From Lutraria lutraria (lineage: Eukaryota > Mollusca > Bivalvia > Venerida > Mactridae): 64,000 nt of DNA. How positions within the stretch are numbered: the stretch's first letter is position 1; each line of letters opens with the position of its first letter. A program made the translations under genes and the position numbers. Below are positions 24,843-37,802 of this stretch, piece after piece. The stretch is taken from positions 31,324,399-31,388,398 of the forward strand of contig OZ026841.1 of the NCBI GenBank assembly GCA_964023205.1. Reading direction: 5' to 3'. The notes under the pieces are model-generated. The model made no database searches and was not told where the DNA came from. It worked only from the letters and a program-made list of their open reading frames with translations.

Positions 24843-25212
24843 CAGTCAAACCTGTGTTCAGAGGACATCAAATGGAAATGAAAAATGTTGCCTTTATGAA
24901 AAATCATCTTTATTCAAAGATTCATTGGTTTGTTACATAATGATTATAAACATCTAAATCTGACTAAAAGTCATCCTACCTCACATTTATATAATCTAAT
25001 ACATAAATGTGAGGAAGAATGACTTTTAGTAAGATTTAGTTGTATATTCAAGGTGTGACCATTAACTCTGTTTAGACAGAACAGATAAGTTTGTACTGAG
25101 AGATTGTTTTCATACAGTTATTGCTGTTGCACTAATTTGAGTTTGAAAAGATTTTTATCTAATGTGGTATCAAATGAAATGAGGTACTGGCCTTTGTTCA
25201 CAGATTTGACAG
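24843..25212. mobile_element. TA-flanked MITE with internal hairpin
   Basis: The left end is CAGTCAAACCTGTGTTCAG and the right end TTCACAGATTTGACAG, both flanked by TA. At 24955-25038 it contains a long inverted repeat with arms of about 36 bp and an 11-nt loop, sharing CTAAAAGTCAT and CCTCACATTTAT on the two strands. Confidence 0.7.
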
Positions 25213-25682
25213 TAAATTCTATCCACGAATTTTACATAAAATAGATCCAATCTATTAATTCAGCACCAAGACTGGGGCATTAATTTACAGACACGAATGT
25301 TGAAACTAACATATTATTCACTTGTAAACCAGTGGGAATACCTACCACCACAAACATCATGTTTAAGATAAACAAATCTATTTACATGAAGATGAAATAA
25401 TTTCAGTTTCTCTGGTGACTCGTAACAATTTGAATTATAAAACATGGAAAATTACATGCAGATGTAAGCTTCATAAGCCAAATATCTAACAGCAATCAAA
25501 TATATTGATCGAACACATGAATAATCTGGAAGAACTCAAGTCTCTCTTGATCTACAAAGTTCGGAGACAATGCAAGCCTCTGATTGGTTGATTTCACACC
25601 CAGTCTCAATTTTGACCAATGGCAGGGCTTTTTTTTTTATATTCATCTCCAAACTTGGACCCAGAACCAGAAATTTTCAGGT

Positions 25683-28600
25683 TTACATCACAAACACTTT
25701 CTCGCATTTATCGATACTGTAAGCTTCTCTACTTCGTGGACACAAAACTTTACCCTCATTCTGAACAGCCATCTCTTCTAAAGCCTGAAAAAGAGGGAAA
25801 AGACAAGACTGCATTACAATATACCTTCCTCCAGATGTTTGGTGCTCATTTAATTCTTAATTTAGTACTGATACTCTAGGCATGAAATAGTTCTAGATTT
25901 TGCCAATAAATACATTGCCATGATGGCTATATTCAGATTGCATTAGCACAACACAACTTTACTATAAATTTAATATCCGACTTCATCAAACAAGAGGGCC
26001 AAGATGGCCCTATATCGCTCACATGACAATCACTGTTCACTCATTAAAACATTGTTTTGAACCGGTGACCTAGTTTTTGACCCCAGACGACCTATGTTCG
26101 AATTTGTTCGAACAGTCTGACTAGGTTTGGTGAAGATATGATCAAAATTTGACATCTACAGTGTTAATAAGGTTTTCCTAAGATTTGACCTTGTGACCTG
26201 GTTTTTGACCCTAGGTGACCCATATTTGAACTTGTCCTTAATATCATTAAGACAAACAATCTGACAAAGTTTGGCCAAGATCCGATCAAAACCATGACAT
26301 TTAGAGCTTTTACAAGATTTTTACCTAAGATTTGACCTTGTGACCCAGTTTTTGAACCCGGCTGACCCATGTTCATCCTTGACCCACATATCATTGAGGC
26401 AAACATTTTGACAAGGTTTGGTGAAGATCCAATTAAAACTGTGACATCTACAGTGTTAACAAAGTTTTCCTAAGATTTGACCTGGTGACCTAGTTATTGA
26501 CCCCAGATGACCCATATTTATACTTGACCGTTATATCATTAAAACAAACGATTTGACAAAGTTTGGTGAAGATCCAATAATAACTGTGAAATCTACAGTG
26601 TTAACATGGTTTTTCTTAAGATTTGACCTAGCAACCTAGTTTTTGACCCAAGATGACCCATGTTCGAACTCGTCCAAGATATTATGAAGACAAACATTCT
26701 GACAAGGTTTCATGATCATCAAATCAAAACAGTGACTTCTAGAGTGTTCACAAGGTTTTCCAGTAATTTGCCCTAGTGACCTAATTTTAATACAGAAATT
26801 ACCCATTTTCAAACTTGACCTACATATTATTAAAATAAACATTCTGACAAAGTTTCATGAAGATAAATTCAAAACAGTGATTTCTAAAGTGTTCACAAGG
26901 TTTTCCCTTATTTGGCCCTGGTGACCTAGTTTTTGACCCCAAATGGCCCAATATTTAACTCGTCCGAGATTTTGTTGATATTAACGTTCTGACCCAGTTT
27001 TGTTAAAATTGAGCCAAAAATGTGGCCCCTAGTGTGGTCACAACATAAAGTTTGACGACGCACGACGCCGGACGGAGAGTGATCCTAATAGCTCACTTTG
27101 TCACTTTGTGACATGTGAGCTAAAAACAAACACAGTCTAACCTGTAAACAAGACCACCAAAGGAAGAAAATATATGAACTTTATGCACAGTTGACCTTAA
27201 CTTAGAGATGTACTTAGTTTATCACAATAAATCTGTGCCATAGAGTAACCATAATTCACACAGTGACCCTTATCACAGGTCATCACAAACTATGGTTAGA
27301 CTTTACGTACATCATCAATCTTCAAGGTAAGCAATAATTATTTGCTTCATACTCACGTTACAACCATACACATATCCATTAGGTAACATCATTGGTGGAT
27401 TATGTTCATTCAGAGCTTGACCGGAAATATGACAAATCAACTTGGAATTGGCGCAGTGGGCATACGGTAGATGTTGACCTAACTTGTTCAAATTGCGGCT
27501 GCACACAGGACACTCTGCATTCTTACTGTTACCTTCCACTTTGTAGCAGTATCTGATGGGTCGTTAAGCTTCAAACCTTTTACTTTATTCTGGTAAACTC
27601 AACAAGCAAGTTAAATAGTTCTTACCTGAGTACAAAGATTGAATTCTTATTTTAAAAATTTTCATTTGCAACATATTTAAATCTAATACCATCATTATTG
27701 TACATATTTCTATACTGGTATACAATGTCAAGCAAAGTCAAAAAGATGCTATAATTCCTATGATAATGTTTGGATATTAACAGAATTCGAACTTGACCAG
27801 TATTTTACAATTATACACCTTCATGTAAAATATTAATTTAATCCATAAAATATCAATAATGGGTTATTGCTTGGAAACAAAAATTTGAACGGACCGACCG
27901 ACAAGGGTAACAATTCCAGGGGCATAAAATACATAAATGTTGACAATAGTGACTTTTTCCATAGACAGATCGTCAGTTGAAAACTTTTACAGACCAAGAT
28001 GTCAGATGTAAAAGGATACGGTGTTTTCAGGGCTGACAATCCGGCTTGTAATGTAACAGTGAACACGGAGGCGTTGTTTAACTGGTGAAGCTTGAAATTT
28101 TCGTATCTAAATTGACTAACTAAATCTGTCCAACGTTCTTGGTCCAGTAACTCCTGAAAATGTACAAACATAACACTTTACTGTACAATACAATACCTTT
28201 ATTTAGCATAAACAAATAATTGTTCATCCTCAATACAATCAATCATGGTCTAAAATACAGAAAATTGAAATTAATTAATTAAGCTTACTGAATTTAAGGA
28301 CAATTTTTACATGGAACATTCCCTATTTCTGAACACCCAAGGGACATTATATTTTTCATAGGTTTTCAATCTATTAATATTTTGTATTTTCTTTGGACAT
28401 GGCAGATACATCCGGAAGGATTTGAAAATACTTCACTGACAGTCACAATTTCAGTTTTTCTCAATACAAGAAAATGATCGTGGCAGGCATTAATTTGGTG
28501 AGGGTTGTTTATAAATCAGGGAAGATACTGTACATGATTACCTACCTTATATGGTGATATCTGGGTATCTGGTGAAAACGCTAACAATCCCATCACTCTT

Positions 28601-31600
28601 TGTACCTCACACATGTGACAGTCTTCTGTTAAATTGCTGAAGTACTTCCTGGCATGCCTGTTGAATAATTAGTAATTCAGTTAGCAATACTGGTACATGT
28701 GTTTTATACAAGCCAATTATCTGAGACTATGAAAATTTCAGAAAAATCCTAAAATTATCATATATTATCATACAAATTCTCATCATATGTTTCTTTTCAT
28801 CAATAAATTGCAGAATATTTACTATAACACATCATGATTTTCAAAATGTTGATTTGAATTTTAAACTAGAGTGTAAACAAGCTAAATACAGCAAATTTTG
28901 TAATTCAAGGGCCCATAACTCTAGAAGTTATTGTCCGATTTTGCCCATAATTAAACTTAGCCGAGATAATGTGACCATATACATTGTGAGCAAGTTTAAT
29001 CATGATTCGTTAAGAGCTGCGGTTGCTAGAGTGTAAACAAACTAATTGTGGTCGGATGCCAGACGCCGGACATTCAACGATCCTAAAAGCTCACCTGATG
29101 AATCAGGTGAGCAAAAACACAAGCCTCAAACTGGAGTGCTTGAAACACTGACTCAATTAACAAAGGCTCTTAGTCACCAACCCAGAGTATGAACCAAATA
29201 ATGAACTTGGACATATAAATGGACAATCAACAGAATTTATGCTACAAGATTTCCATATACCAACTTTGATCAAGATCTGTCAAATGATTCATAAGAAGCA
29301 GAGAAAAGAAGGTTTGTTTATCTAAAGTTCTGGCAGCAGCTAAATATGCCCGAGCAATTTTGTATGAATAAATGTCAAAAAGGAACCACCTAAGGTTTCT
29401 AATGACCAAGTTTTGTGAAGACATAATAATTAACTAGTTCATGAGAATTAAAAGTATTTTTTCTATTTTTAGCCTTGATGACTAATGACCCCTAAAAAAT
29501 GGGACGAACTGGATTTATTAAAGAAAACTGAGTTTAAGAGCTGAAGTGTGTTTCTCTATCAACCATCTATCCTTTTATCTGATTCTTGTGAACAAAACGA
29601 TCTTCATCAATCATACCTGACAGCATCAATACGACAATTACTTCTGATCATTTCAACAAATTCTTGCTGACGTAGTTTAAACTCCAGAGAACTCTGAAAT
29701 TCATACAGAAATGTAAATATCATTGGCATGTCATTTTCATTTTAAGAATAACTAACAAACTGTGACCATAGTTGCAAGCAAAGACTTACAATTAAAATAA
29801 ATAATTGGGCAAAAATCTGCCTAACATTTCTTTAAACAGAATTTCATTTTTTGGCTAAAATATGGAGGTAGCAGAAAGGTTTTAACTATACTGTAAGAAA
29901 ATCCTAAATCTCATCATCAAAAATATTGAAAGCATAATATCAAGAATAGAAGTAGGGTATGATTAAAAGTGTAATTATATTTCCTTACCCTCAACTTTCT
30001 CAGTTTAGATTTGTTCTCATAGCACCAATTCAGACAAGGGGCCGTCTCATGATTAATAAGAGATTCTTCAATGGCTTTTGATGTCATAAACAAATCTATG
30101 TTAGTTAGATCCTGAAAGAAGAAAATAAGCATAACTTTAATCACATATCTATATGCAATTAAATAGTAACTGAATTATAACTGTTCACAATGATAACCAA
30201 TGCTGGTATAATAATTATCATTTAGTACTAACACTAAACACTAGTAAACTGGCTGACAATAAAATCATCTTTTATTCACATCTTTGACCAATTTCATTCA
30301 TAATAATTACCTGGTAAGACATGTAAATTTCATGCCATCAATACTTGACTTTCAGTATGACAATTTTGCGAAATGAAATTATTTTGAAAATATATACTTG
30401 AACACTCACATAAGTAATATCAAGGAACAAGAACAAAGAATATGTTATTTTAAATGATTGTGTGGTTTTGGATGCATTAAAGAATTCAAATGATTATTAA
30501 AACATTGATAATGAGTCACCTAGGCTACAGCTGGACACAAAGCTAGCATTGTGCCAAAGACTGGTGTCAGCTTGTTGAAGCCTTATGTCCCCAGTGGATG
30601 AAGATAATTTTGTAAGTAAGTAATAATGACTCGTTGAGTAATGACTTTTCATTTTGGTGATGGGGGTCAATTATATGGAATATACAGTAATACTACACCT
30701 CAATTTCTGAATGTTGAGCCAGTTTCAATGCAGTGTTATAATATCCTGCTCTCAGAAAATACTCCACTAACATTCTATCCAACCTCTTCTTCTGCCACAG
30801 TGGTCTGGTATGTTCATGAAGATGTTCAGCCTCTTTCAAATGGTCCACACGTCTTTTAATCATCCGAGCTGTATCTAATTCTTCATTTATACTTTCATCA
30901 GCCTGGGGATAAAAATAACCAAAGTTAGCACTGGACTGTACTTAAAAGCATAACTGAGGAAGTCCTTTAAAAACAAAATATGTATGGGGCTGAAAATAAC
31001 AAGAGGGCCAAGATGGTCCTTTATCGCTCACATGACAATCATTGTTCACTCATTAAAACTTTGTTTTGAACCTGTGACCTAGTTTTTGACCCCAGATGAC
31101 CCATGTTAGAACTTGTCCAACATATAGATAAGACAAACATTCTGACAAGGTTTGGTGAAGATCCAATCAAAACCACAACAACTATAACATAGACAAGTTT
31201 TTCTTTTTGACCTTGTGACCTAGTTTTTAACCCTAGATGACCCATGTGTGGATTTGTTTTACATATCATTAAGGCAAACATTCTGACAAGGTATGGTGAA
31301 GATCCAATTATTACTGAAATCTACAGTGTTAACATGGTTTTCCTAAGATTTGACCCGGTGACCTAGTTATTGACCCCAGATGAACCATATTTGTACTTAA
31401 TGGTTATATCATTAAAACAAACAATTTGACAAAGTTTGGTGAAGATCCAACTATAACTGAAATCTACAGTGCTTACATCGTTTTTCATAAGATTTGACCT
31501 AGCAACATACTTTTTGACCCTGGATGACCCATGTTCAAACACGTCCAGGATATTATGAAGACAAACATTCTGACAAGGTTTCATGATAATCCAATGAAAA

Positions 31601-33877
31601 CAGTGACTTCTAGAGTGTTTTCCAGCAATTTGCCCTAGTGACCAAGTTTTTTTACCGGAAATTGACCTATTATCAAACTTGACCTACATATTATTGAAAT
31701 AAACATTCTGACAAAGTTTCATGAAGATCCAATCTATACAGTGATTTCTAGAGTGTTCACAAGGTTTTACCTTATTTGGCCCTGATGACCTAGTTTTTGA
31801 GAAAATCCAGAAATCCATTTGATGTTGTAATAAACAGATATGTCATCACATAAAGTACAATCTTTTTTGTCTGATGAAAGCTCATGCAAACTACTGAGCC
31901 ATCATTAAAGATTGGAATTTGGATCTGAAATAAACAAATACCTTTCTCTTCAGTAACTTCAGTTTTTCTACCATGTTGTCCAGAGCTTTCGTGACTTCTC
32001 CGATAGTAACCTGTGGTTTTTGTAAACATACTTCCAACTCACCACCCGCACCTTGCAATTTAGAAATTTCCCGATCGATTGTTTTCTGAGCAGAACGAAA
32101 CTTTTTGTTCAATAGTTCATATGGAACCTAAAGAATAAAATGTATCATTAAAAACATGTGTAAGTTATGAAGCATATGATTCAATTGAACAGCTCCTATA
32201 TAAATAACCCCTAAAAAACCACATGAGGTCTATTAATCTCTTGCTTTATTGTCCCTTATTAGTGTAATCTTGACTGGTCATGGTCAGCTTAGTGTTAGAC
32301 TTAATTGACACCTAGTAAAAAACAGGGTCTTAAATTGTATTGATTCATTGCGATAATTAGTTTATGACTAACTTTCTGTGTTTTTTATAGGCTTAAAGAC
32401 ATTGAACCAGGAATGCGAGGCATGTGACTTATAGACCAGAAAGTCCCCTAATTCTACAGTAGGGGGTAATAAAACAGACAGGGTCATTGATAGACTAGCA
32501 CCTGTTTACATAATCTGTTACTCTATGCAAAAACAAAAGCAATTTAGTGATAAACTTATTATCACTGTAAAACAATAAAATTTATTACCCCACTTTTTGA
32601 CTAGGTGTCAAGTCTACAGACCGTGACCAGACTGGTTTTATCTGATTAGGGGCAATAAAACAATTAAGAGATTAGACCACATGTGGATTTTGGGGGGGGG
32701 GGGGTCACTTATAGTAGCTGTTCAATGTATTATTATAGTAACTGAATTTACTGATCATGTGAACAGATTTGGTTTGTTTATATCATGTTTTACATCCCTT
32801 TTCAACAGTCTGAGTCATATGAGGTGGACGGTTCACCTAACACAGTCTTTGAATTAATTTTCAACCCACTATTTAGAAGACTGCTAACTATCATTCCTGG
32901 TAAGAACTAGACAGTGACTCCCTGTCCCATCCTTCGTAAGTAACTGCCTTCTTTCTAACATAAAGAGACATGGGCAGTAGCGTGGTTTGAATCACATGAC
33001 CCTCTATCAGTGAGAGGTTACAGTGATTTGAAGTTAGCGACCATGTAAACAGAAGCTAGTCTAATAACTGTCTATAAATGATCCTGTCTGTTTTATATCC
33101 CCCTACTGTGGAATACAGAGGACTGCTAGTCCATAAGCCACATGCCTTGTATTCCTGGTTAAAGGATGAAGTCTCAAATATAAAAAAGTTAAAATTTATC
33201 AAAAGCTATCATATGATAAATTTATCCATACACTTTGAGAGTGTGTGTATGTGTGCACAATACAATACATCCTGAAATTAGAACAATGCTAGCTTATCAC
33301 TGGAAAGCACTTTAATTTAATATATTAATTATATATATTATATAAGGGTCCGAGAAGCAGAAATCAGGGGTTTGAAAATGTCAGTGAATTCAGAGTTCAA
33401 ATCTCCAAATACCATCATGTAAGTCACAGAGGTCACACATGTGTAATAATTTAACAATAAAATTATAAACAGATAAAATGTTCACTAAGCTTTTATACAT
33501 TCATACTTAATTCACATGTTTGGAATGTTTGGACATTATCCGTAGCATTTGGAAATATAGTTCACGGTGATTTACAAAAAAAATCATTCTGATGAACAGT
33601 GCAAATCTTCAACATTTCGACTTCACTGTATCAAATAATATTTGGTTTTCTATGACAAACACAAATAACGTTGAAACAACCCCTCGAATTATTCAATAAT
33701 GTTATTTTTCGGTAATTCGCACACGTTTCGTCAGACTGAATTTTATTGTTCTCGACATTAAACACATCGCTATGAGTTTAAGTTGATGTAATTATTTTAA
33801 AATCGAGATGACAAGTATTAACAAGAAGTATTTCAAACCTTCAGAGTGGGGTGTTCGAGAGCCTTGATGTCCGCCAT
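25683..33877 (-). CDS. MAEA: MAEA, RING-type E3 subunit of the CTLH/GID complex, 9 exons
   Basis: Exons in transcript order: 33877-33839, 32127-31942, 30902-30699, 30111-29989, 29693-29617, 28657-28546, 28153-28020, 27552-27357, 25784-25683. The 1173 bp encode 390 residues (human 396). All introns are GT..AG; phases agree, including the CC|A proline split between exons 7 and 8. The start ATG sits in AAATATGG and opens [13 protein letters not shown]. Domains: N-terminal coiled region 14-112; LisH about 116-143 ([19 protein letters not shown]); CTLH about 144-205; CRA-type region about 210-290; degenerate RING with C306-C309, H324-C325, C332 and C372, ending VFVM. In animals MAEA pairs with RMND5A to ubiquitinate proteins in nucleus and cytoplasm, and the yeast counterpart Gid9/Fyv10 targets gluconeogenic enzymes. 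The introns hold several hairpin-ended elements. Identity is certain. Confidence 0.97.
25991..27123 (-). mobile_element. hairpin-ended element, family A (copy A1)
   Basis: It lies inverted in MAEA intron 8. The right end is the palindromic 5' terminus (AGCTCACATGTCACAAAGTG pairing with CACTTTGTGACATGTGAGCT). The interior is about seven degenerate units of about 145 bp, each with GACCTAGTTTTTGACCCCAG and GTTTGGTGAAGATCCAAT. The left end is the 3' hairpin GGGCCATCTTGGCCC plus TCTTG. It is nearly identical to A2 (36321-37456), which is in the opposite orientation. Confidence 0.85.
28866..29116 (-). mobile_element. hairpin-ended element, family B, 3'-truncated (copy B2)
   Basis: Read on the minus strand it starts with the palindrome AGCTCACCTGATTCATCAGGTGAGCT-like terminus. 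A single unit follows, with GTTTACACTCTAGCAACCGC and AGTTATGGGCCCTTGAATTA, and it then stops without the terminal hairpin. It lies in MAEA intron 5. The full copy is at 42473. Confidence 0.75.
31000..31800 (-). mobile_element. hairpin-ended element, family A, 5'-truncated (copy A3)
   Basis: The left end has the 3' hairpin in the form CAAGAGGGCCAAGATGGTCC (one arm base changed). The interior has about five 145-bp units. It ends abruptly at about 31800 in GACCTAGTTTTTGA, without the palindromic start. It lies in MAEA intron 2 and is more diverged than A1 and A2. Confidence 0.75.
32184..32726. mobile_element. foldback element with about 150-bp inverted arms
   Basis: The left end ATTGAACAGCTCCTATATAA pairs with the right end (reverse complement ATTGAACAGCTACTATAAGT). 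Inside, further inverted blocks include CCACATGAGGTCTA with CCACATGTGGTCTA, and GACACCTAGT on both arms. The right arm contains a run of 13 G (32692-32704). No ORF and no target duplication were recognised. It lies in MAEA intron 1. Confidence 0.75.
32784..33042 (-). repeat. tRNA-Ser-type SINE, head truncated
   Basis: Homologous to 15143-15355 and 39651-39903 (CATCCCTTTTCAACAGTC, CATAAAGAGACATG, GAGAGGTTACAGTGATTTGA). It ends at the same GCGACC position as the copy at 15143. Confidence 0.75.
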
Positions 33878-34200
33878 ATTTGTTTACAAAATGTAAGCTA
33901 CATTTTTTTTATATTTCTATGCATTAATAAGAATATTTAGAAGATTTCGTTAGTTTAACCAAATAAAGCAGTTATTCATCAAAAAAAGTAAGATATAATA
34001 CAAAAATAATATAAAATTAAAAAATCTCGAAAAATCTCGCACGAGAACGAGACAACAAAATTTGTGGAGAGTTCAATTGAATAGCGCGAGGAATCCCGCG
34101 GCAAGTTCGCAAATTTTGAGTTTGAGCAGCGGCTGTATGTAAAACCGAACAGTGTCACCCATCGCACAAGATTCACACAGTTGAGGTGATTTAAATTATA
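33878..34200 (-). promoter_or_regulatory. 5' flank of MAEA, presumed promoter, locally CpG-rich
   Basis: Around 34025-34160 the CpG density is clearly higher than in the surrounding DNA (for example TAGCGCGAGGAATCCCGCGG). This suggests a housekeeping-type promoter that could also serve a plus-strand transcript, but no plus-strand gene was identified. Confidence 0.4.
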
Positions 34201-34634
34201 TAGAATTACGTAAGGTTTATTGTAATATGTGAGATGTTTTTGCAGTTTCCGTAAACAAAGGATGTCAATTTTTAGTCCACGTGAAATCTGAACTGTTTTC
34301 GTCCCTTTATTATGAATGGATCCTATGCAAACAAACGTTTTTGTGCCTTAGCCTTGCTGATGGCGTTGCTGTCTGCACACGAAGTCTAAAAACTCAACAC
34401 TTGTCTTCCAGTTGTTTAACTTAGCTAGTATGTTTGGTCAGTCAGATTGCAAACTGACATTCTCTTTGCTTAAGTTCTAGATACTTCAAGAGTCTGTATA
34501 TTGTCTGTGTAAACTGGTTGGTGCCATTTCATATACATATCTCACCTGTGATAATGGTTTTGAATAAAAATATGCAAATAGTTATTCTCTATGCACTTAC
34601 TTCAAAATATGACATTTTTTGTTTACCATAATAG

Positions 34635-34676
34635 CAAAGACCTATACATACATGTACATGTATGTATAGGTCTTTG
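34635..34676. repeat. 42-bp perfect palindrome
   Basis: The left 21 bases begin CAAAGACCTATACATACATG. The right half is the exact reverse complement with no spacer, centred on GT|AC between 34655 and 34656. Confidence 0.95.
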
Positions 34677-36320
34677 ATAATAGGTATGTCACAGTTTGAG
34701 TGAATCTAGAGAAATTCTATTGCTGTTTTGCCAAATAGTTTCCCATGGTTAAAATAATAAAGTTTCAATAATTTATAGATTAAGTCGTACCATTTATTGA
34801 TGCTGTTCCAAATTACTGATTTCTTCAAAACCTGGTTGTTGAGCTCTGTAATGGTATAATTAAAACCTATTACAGCATCGAAACTCCTTTTTGAAAGTTT
34901 GTTTCATCAAGAAAAACACTTACAGTTCTGGGATTGACATTTTTGTTCCAGATTACTTGCTGAACAATGTGTTAAAATTTTCAACTACTGTAATTCCAAC
35001 TTGTCCTGAATAGATTTCTACTTGATAGTACAAGTGGATTTGTCGAGCCCTGCAGTTACTCATGTCAAATTGACACCAGTACTGAGTAGGATGGTCGTCT
35101 GTTATTGACTTATTATTAAATTATATCTATCAATTCTCTATGAAGCCATAAAACCAAACAAAACCTAAAGTTATATTTTTTTTAATACTTCATTTAGTTT
35201 TTTGCATTCCTCATTTGGTTATCATTTACAAAGCCTTATTTCCTTGACTTCCCAATTGCAAAAGGCTCTTTTTTCCCAATTAATGGAAAGAAATTCCCAA
35301 AAATACAATGCTAGTATAACTTGGTTGTCTAAGCATCTCCAAATTTGGCCAAAAATCATGCTTGAAATTCCCAAAATGATTTTTAGGCTAAGGCCCCTTC
35401 CCAATTTGTTGAAAATAGGCCCTGATTTATTCGCCCCTTTTATGTATGTCCATCTGTAACAAGACCTTGTCCAACTAATAACCAGAAAATAATTAGGTCT
35501 GTAGGGAGCTTTGTCATCAGATGTGGACATCTCTTATTGATTTTGAGGTCCGAAGGTCTCAAAAACCTTGTTCAGGAAATTATCCTGTTGTCTTTTAGCA
35601 GTCTTTGTTTCTCGGAAGCTTTCTGGCCAAACCTTTTGGCAATTGTAGCTGTGGAAGTGGAAATTTATTTCTGAATGTCCAGTTGAAAAAAAACATGTAT
35701 TATGTGATAAACAGATTATTTAAAATTCTCTGAACACATTCCTTGTAAATGGAAGATCTGGCGTTGGACTGTGTATTGCCAGACTACTTCCTATATAATA
35801 CATATAGCTGGAAGGGACTGGCAGTAAACTGACCTCATATAAGTAAAGAAAAGCAGGTTTTGAAGTAATACATGTATTCATTGATATTTGTCAACAGTTT
35901 GTGAAAGCCTAAATAAAAATATTTTCATAATGACAGTTTTGTAGCACACAGATCAAATAGCCACAGAAATGAACTACACAAGGCTTAGAGCTTAGATACT
36001 TCGTATGTAGCATTGAGTAGTGAACCCAGGGTTTTGATTAAGTTTTCCTGTAAGGAGCCAAACCTCTATTGAAGGAGGCTTTCCATGCTCATATCCAATG
36101 CAATGTCTTTAATGATGTATTTGGAATTTCTAGGCAGCCAATTTTCGTTTATTAAGCTGTCAACACTTACGATCCACAAATCGAATCACGAATCTTGTGT
36201 TATCAAGTAACCTATCTGAATTGCAGGGTTCTCAATACGTTTGTGGCCAACAGGCCCAAAAGCTAGACTAACAGGCCTGCTAGAGAAGGTCTGGGCATTT
36301 TCTAGCTATATTTTACTTTT
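34677..36320. other. intergenic DNA with TTCCCAA-rich repeat and a family C fragment
   Basis: 35240-35430 is rich in TTCCCAA and AAATTCCC words, like 39360-39600, 41349-41590 and 53330-53650. The overlapping ORFs of 85 and 102 codons on opposite strands there are not supported as genes. 35976-36040 (AAGGCTTAGAGCTTAGATAC) is a lone unit of family C. Confidence 0.5.
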
Positions 36321-37456
36321 TTAGCTCACATGTCACAAAGTGACAAAGTGAGCTATTAGGATCACTCTCCGTCCGGCGTTGTGCGTCGTGCGTCGTCAAA
36401 CTTTATGTTGTGACCACACTAGGGGCCACATTTTTGGCTCAATTTTAGCAAAACTGGGTCAGAACGTTAATATCAACAAAATCTCGGACGAGTTCGATAT
36501 TGGGCCATTTGGGGTCAAAAACTAGGTCACCAGGGCCAAATAAGGGAAAACCTTGTGAACACTTTAGAAATCACTGTTTTGAATTTATCTTCATGAAACT
36601 TTGTCAGAATGTTTATTTTAATAATATGTAGGTCAAGTTTGAAAATGGGTAATTTCTGTAGTAAAATTAGGTCACTAGGGCAAATTGCTGGAAAACCTTG
36701 TGAACACTCTAGAAGTCACTGTTTTGATTGGATGATCATGAAACCTTGTCAGAATGTTTGTCTTCATAATATCTTGGACGAGTTCGAACATGGGTCATCT
36801 TGGGTCAAAAACTAGGTCGCTAGGTCAAATCTTAAGAAAAACCATGTTAACACTGTAGATTTCACAGTTATTATTGGATCTTCACCAAACTTTGTCAAAT
36901 CGTTTGTTTTAATGATATAACGGCCAAGTATAAATATGGGTCATCTGGGGTCAATAACTAGGTCACCAGGTCAAATCTTAGGAAAACTTTGTTAACACTG
37001 TAGATGTCACAGTTTTAATTGGATCTTCACCAAACCTTGTCAAAATGTTTGCCTCAATGATATGTGGGTCAAGGATGAACATGGGTCAGCCGGGTTCAAA
37101 AACTGGGTCACAAGGTCAAATCTTAGGTAAAAATCTTGTAAAAGCTCTAAATGTCATGGTTTTGATTGGATCTTGGCCAAACTTTGTCAGATTGTTTGTC
37201 TTAATGATATTAAGGACAAGTTCAAATATGGGTCACCTAGGGTCAAAAACCAGAAAAACCTTATTAACACTGTAGATGTCAAATTTTGATCATATCTTCA
37301 CCAAACCTAGTCAGACTGTTTGTCTTAATGATATGTAAGACAAATTCGAACATAGGTCGTCTGGGGTCAAAAACTAGGTCACCGGTTCAAAACAATGTTT
37401 TAATGAGTGAACAGTGATTGTCATGTGAGCGATATAGGGCCATCTTGGCCCTCTTG
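36321..37456 (+). mobile_element. hairpin-ended element, family A (copy A2, both ends intact)
   Basis: It starts TTAGCTCACATGTCACAAAG, which folds on ACAAAGTGAGCT. Units of about 145 bp follow. It ends GTGAGCGATATAGGGCCATC plus TTGGCCCTCTTG. It differs from A1 by scattered substitutions and a deletion of about 20 bp near 37250. Confidence 0.88.
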
Positions 37457-37802
37457 TTTTAGATTCCTAACAGGCCCAAACACATTTCTCAGTGGCTAAA
37501 TTGGCCTGCAGCTTGCTGTTATTGACAACCCTGGAATTGCAGTCCTGAAGACAGCCAAAACATTTTTAGGAATAATGAAGTAAATCAATATAAATTGTTC
37601 TATGACTTAAATTTATACATACTCCCTTCCTGTTAATTGATTTACCAGCATCATTATTTTAAGAACCGATTGGACATCTTGGCAAACAAAGTAGTCTGTG
37701 ATGAGACAAGATTTATTCAGAGAAAAGGATTTTTTATAAACAAAGAATACTATATACTATACTATATGATCGCCTACAAGACGATCCCCACATATTAACT
37801 TG

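Noticed and set aside
25584..25879. Plus-strand ORFs across 25.6-25.9 kb
   Set aside because: Antisense shadow of the last MAEA exon (25683-25784).
26164..26842. ORFs of 68-80 codons inside A1, repeated in A2 and A3 (for example [15 protein letters not shown])
   Set aside because: They arise from the 145-bp units of family A and recur with stops and frame changes in each unit. This is repeat sequence, not genes.
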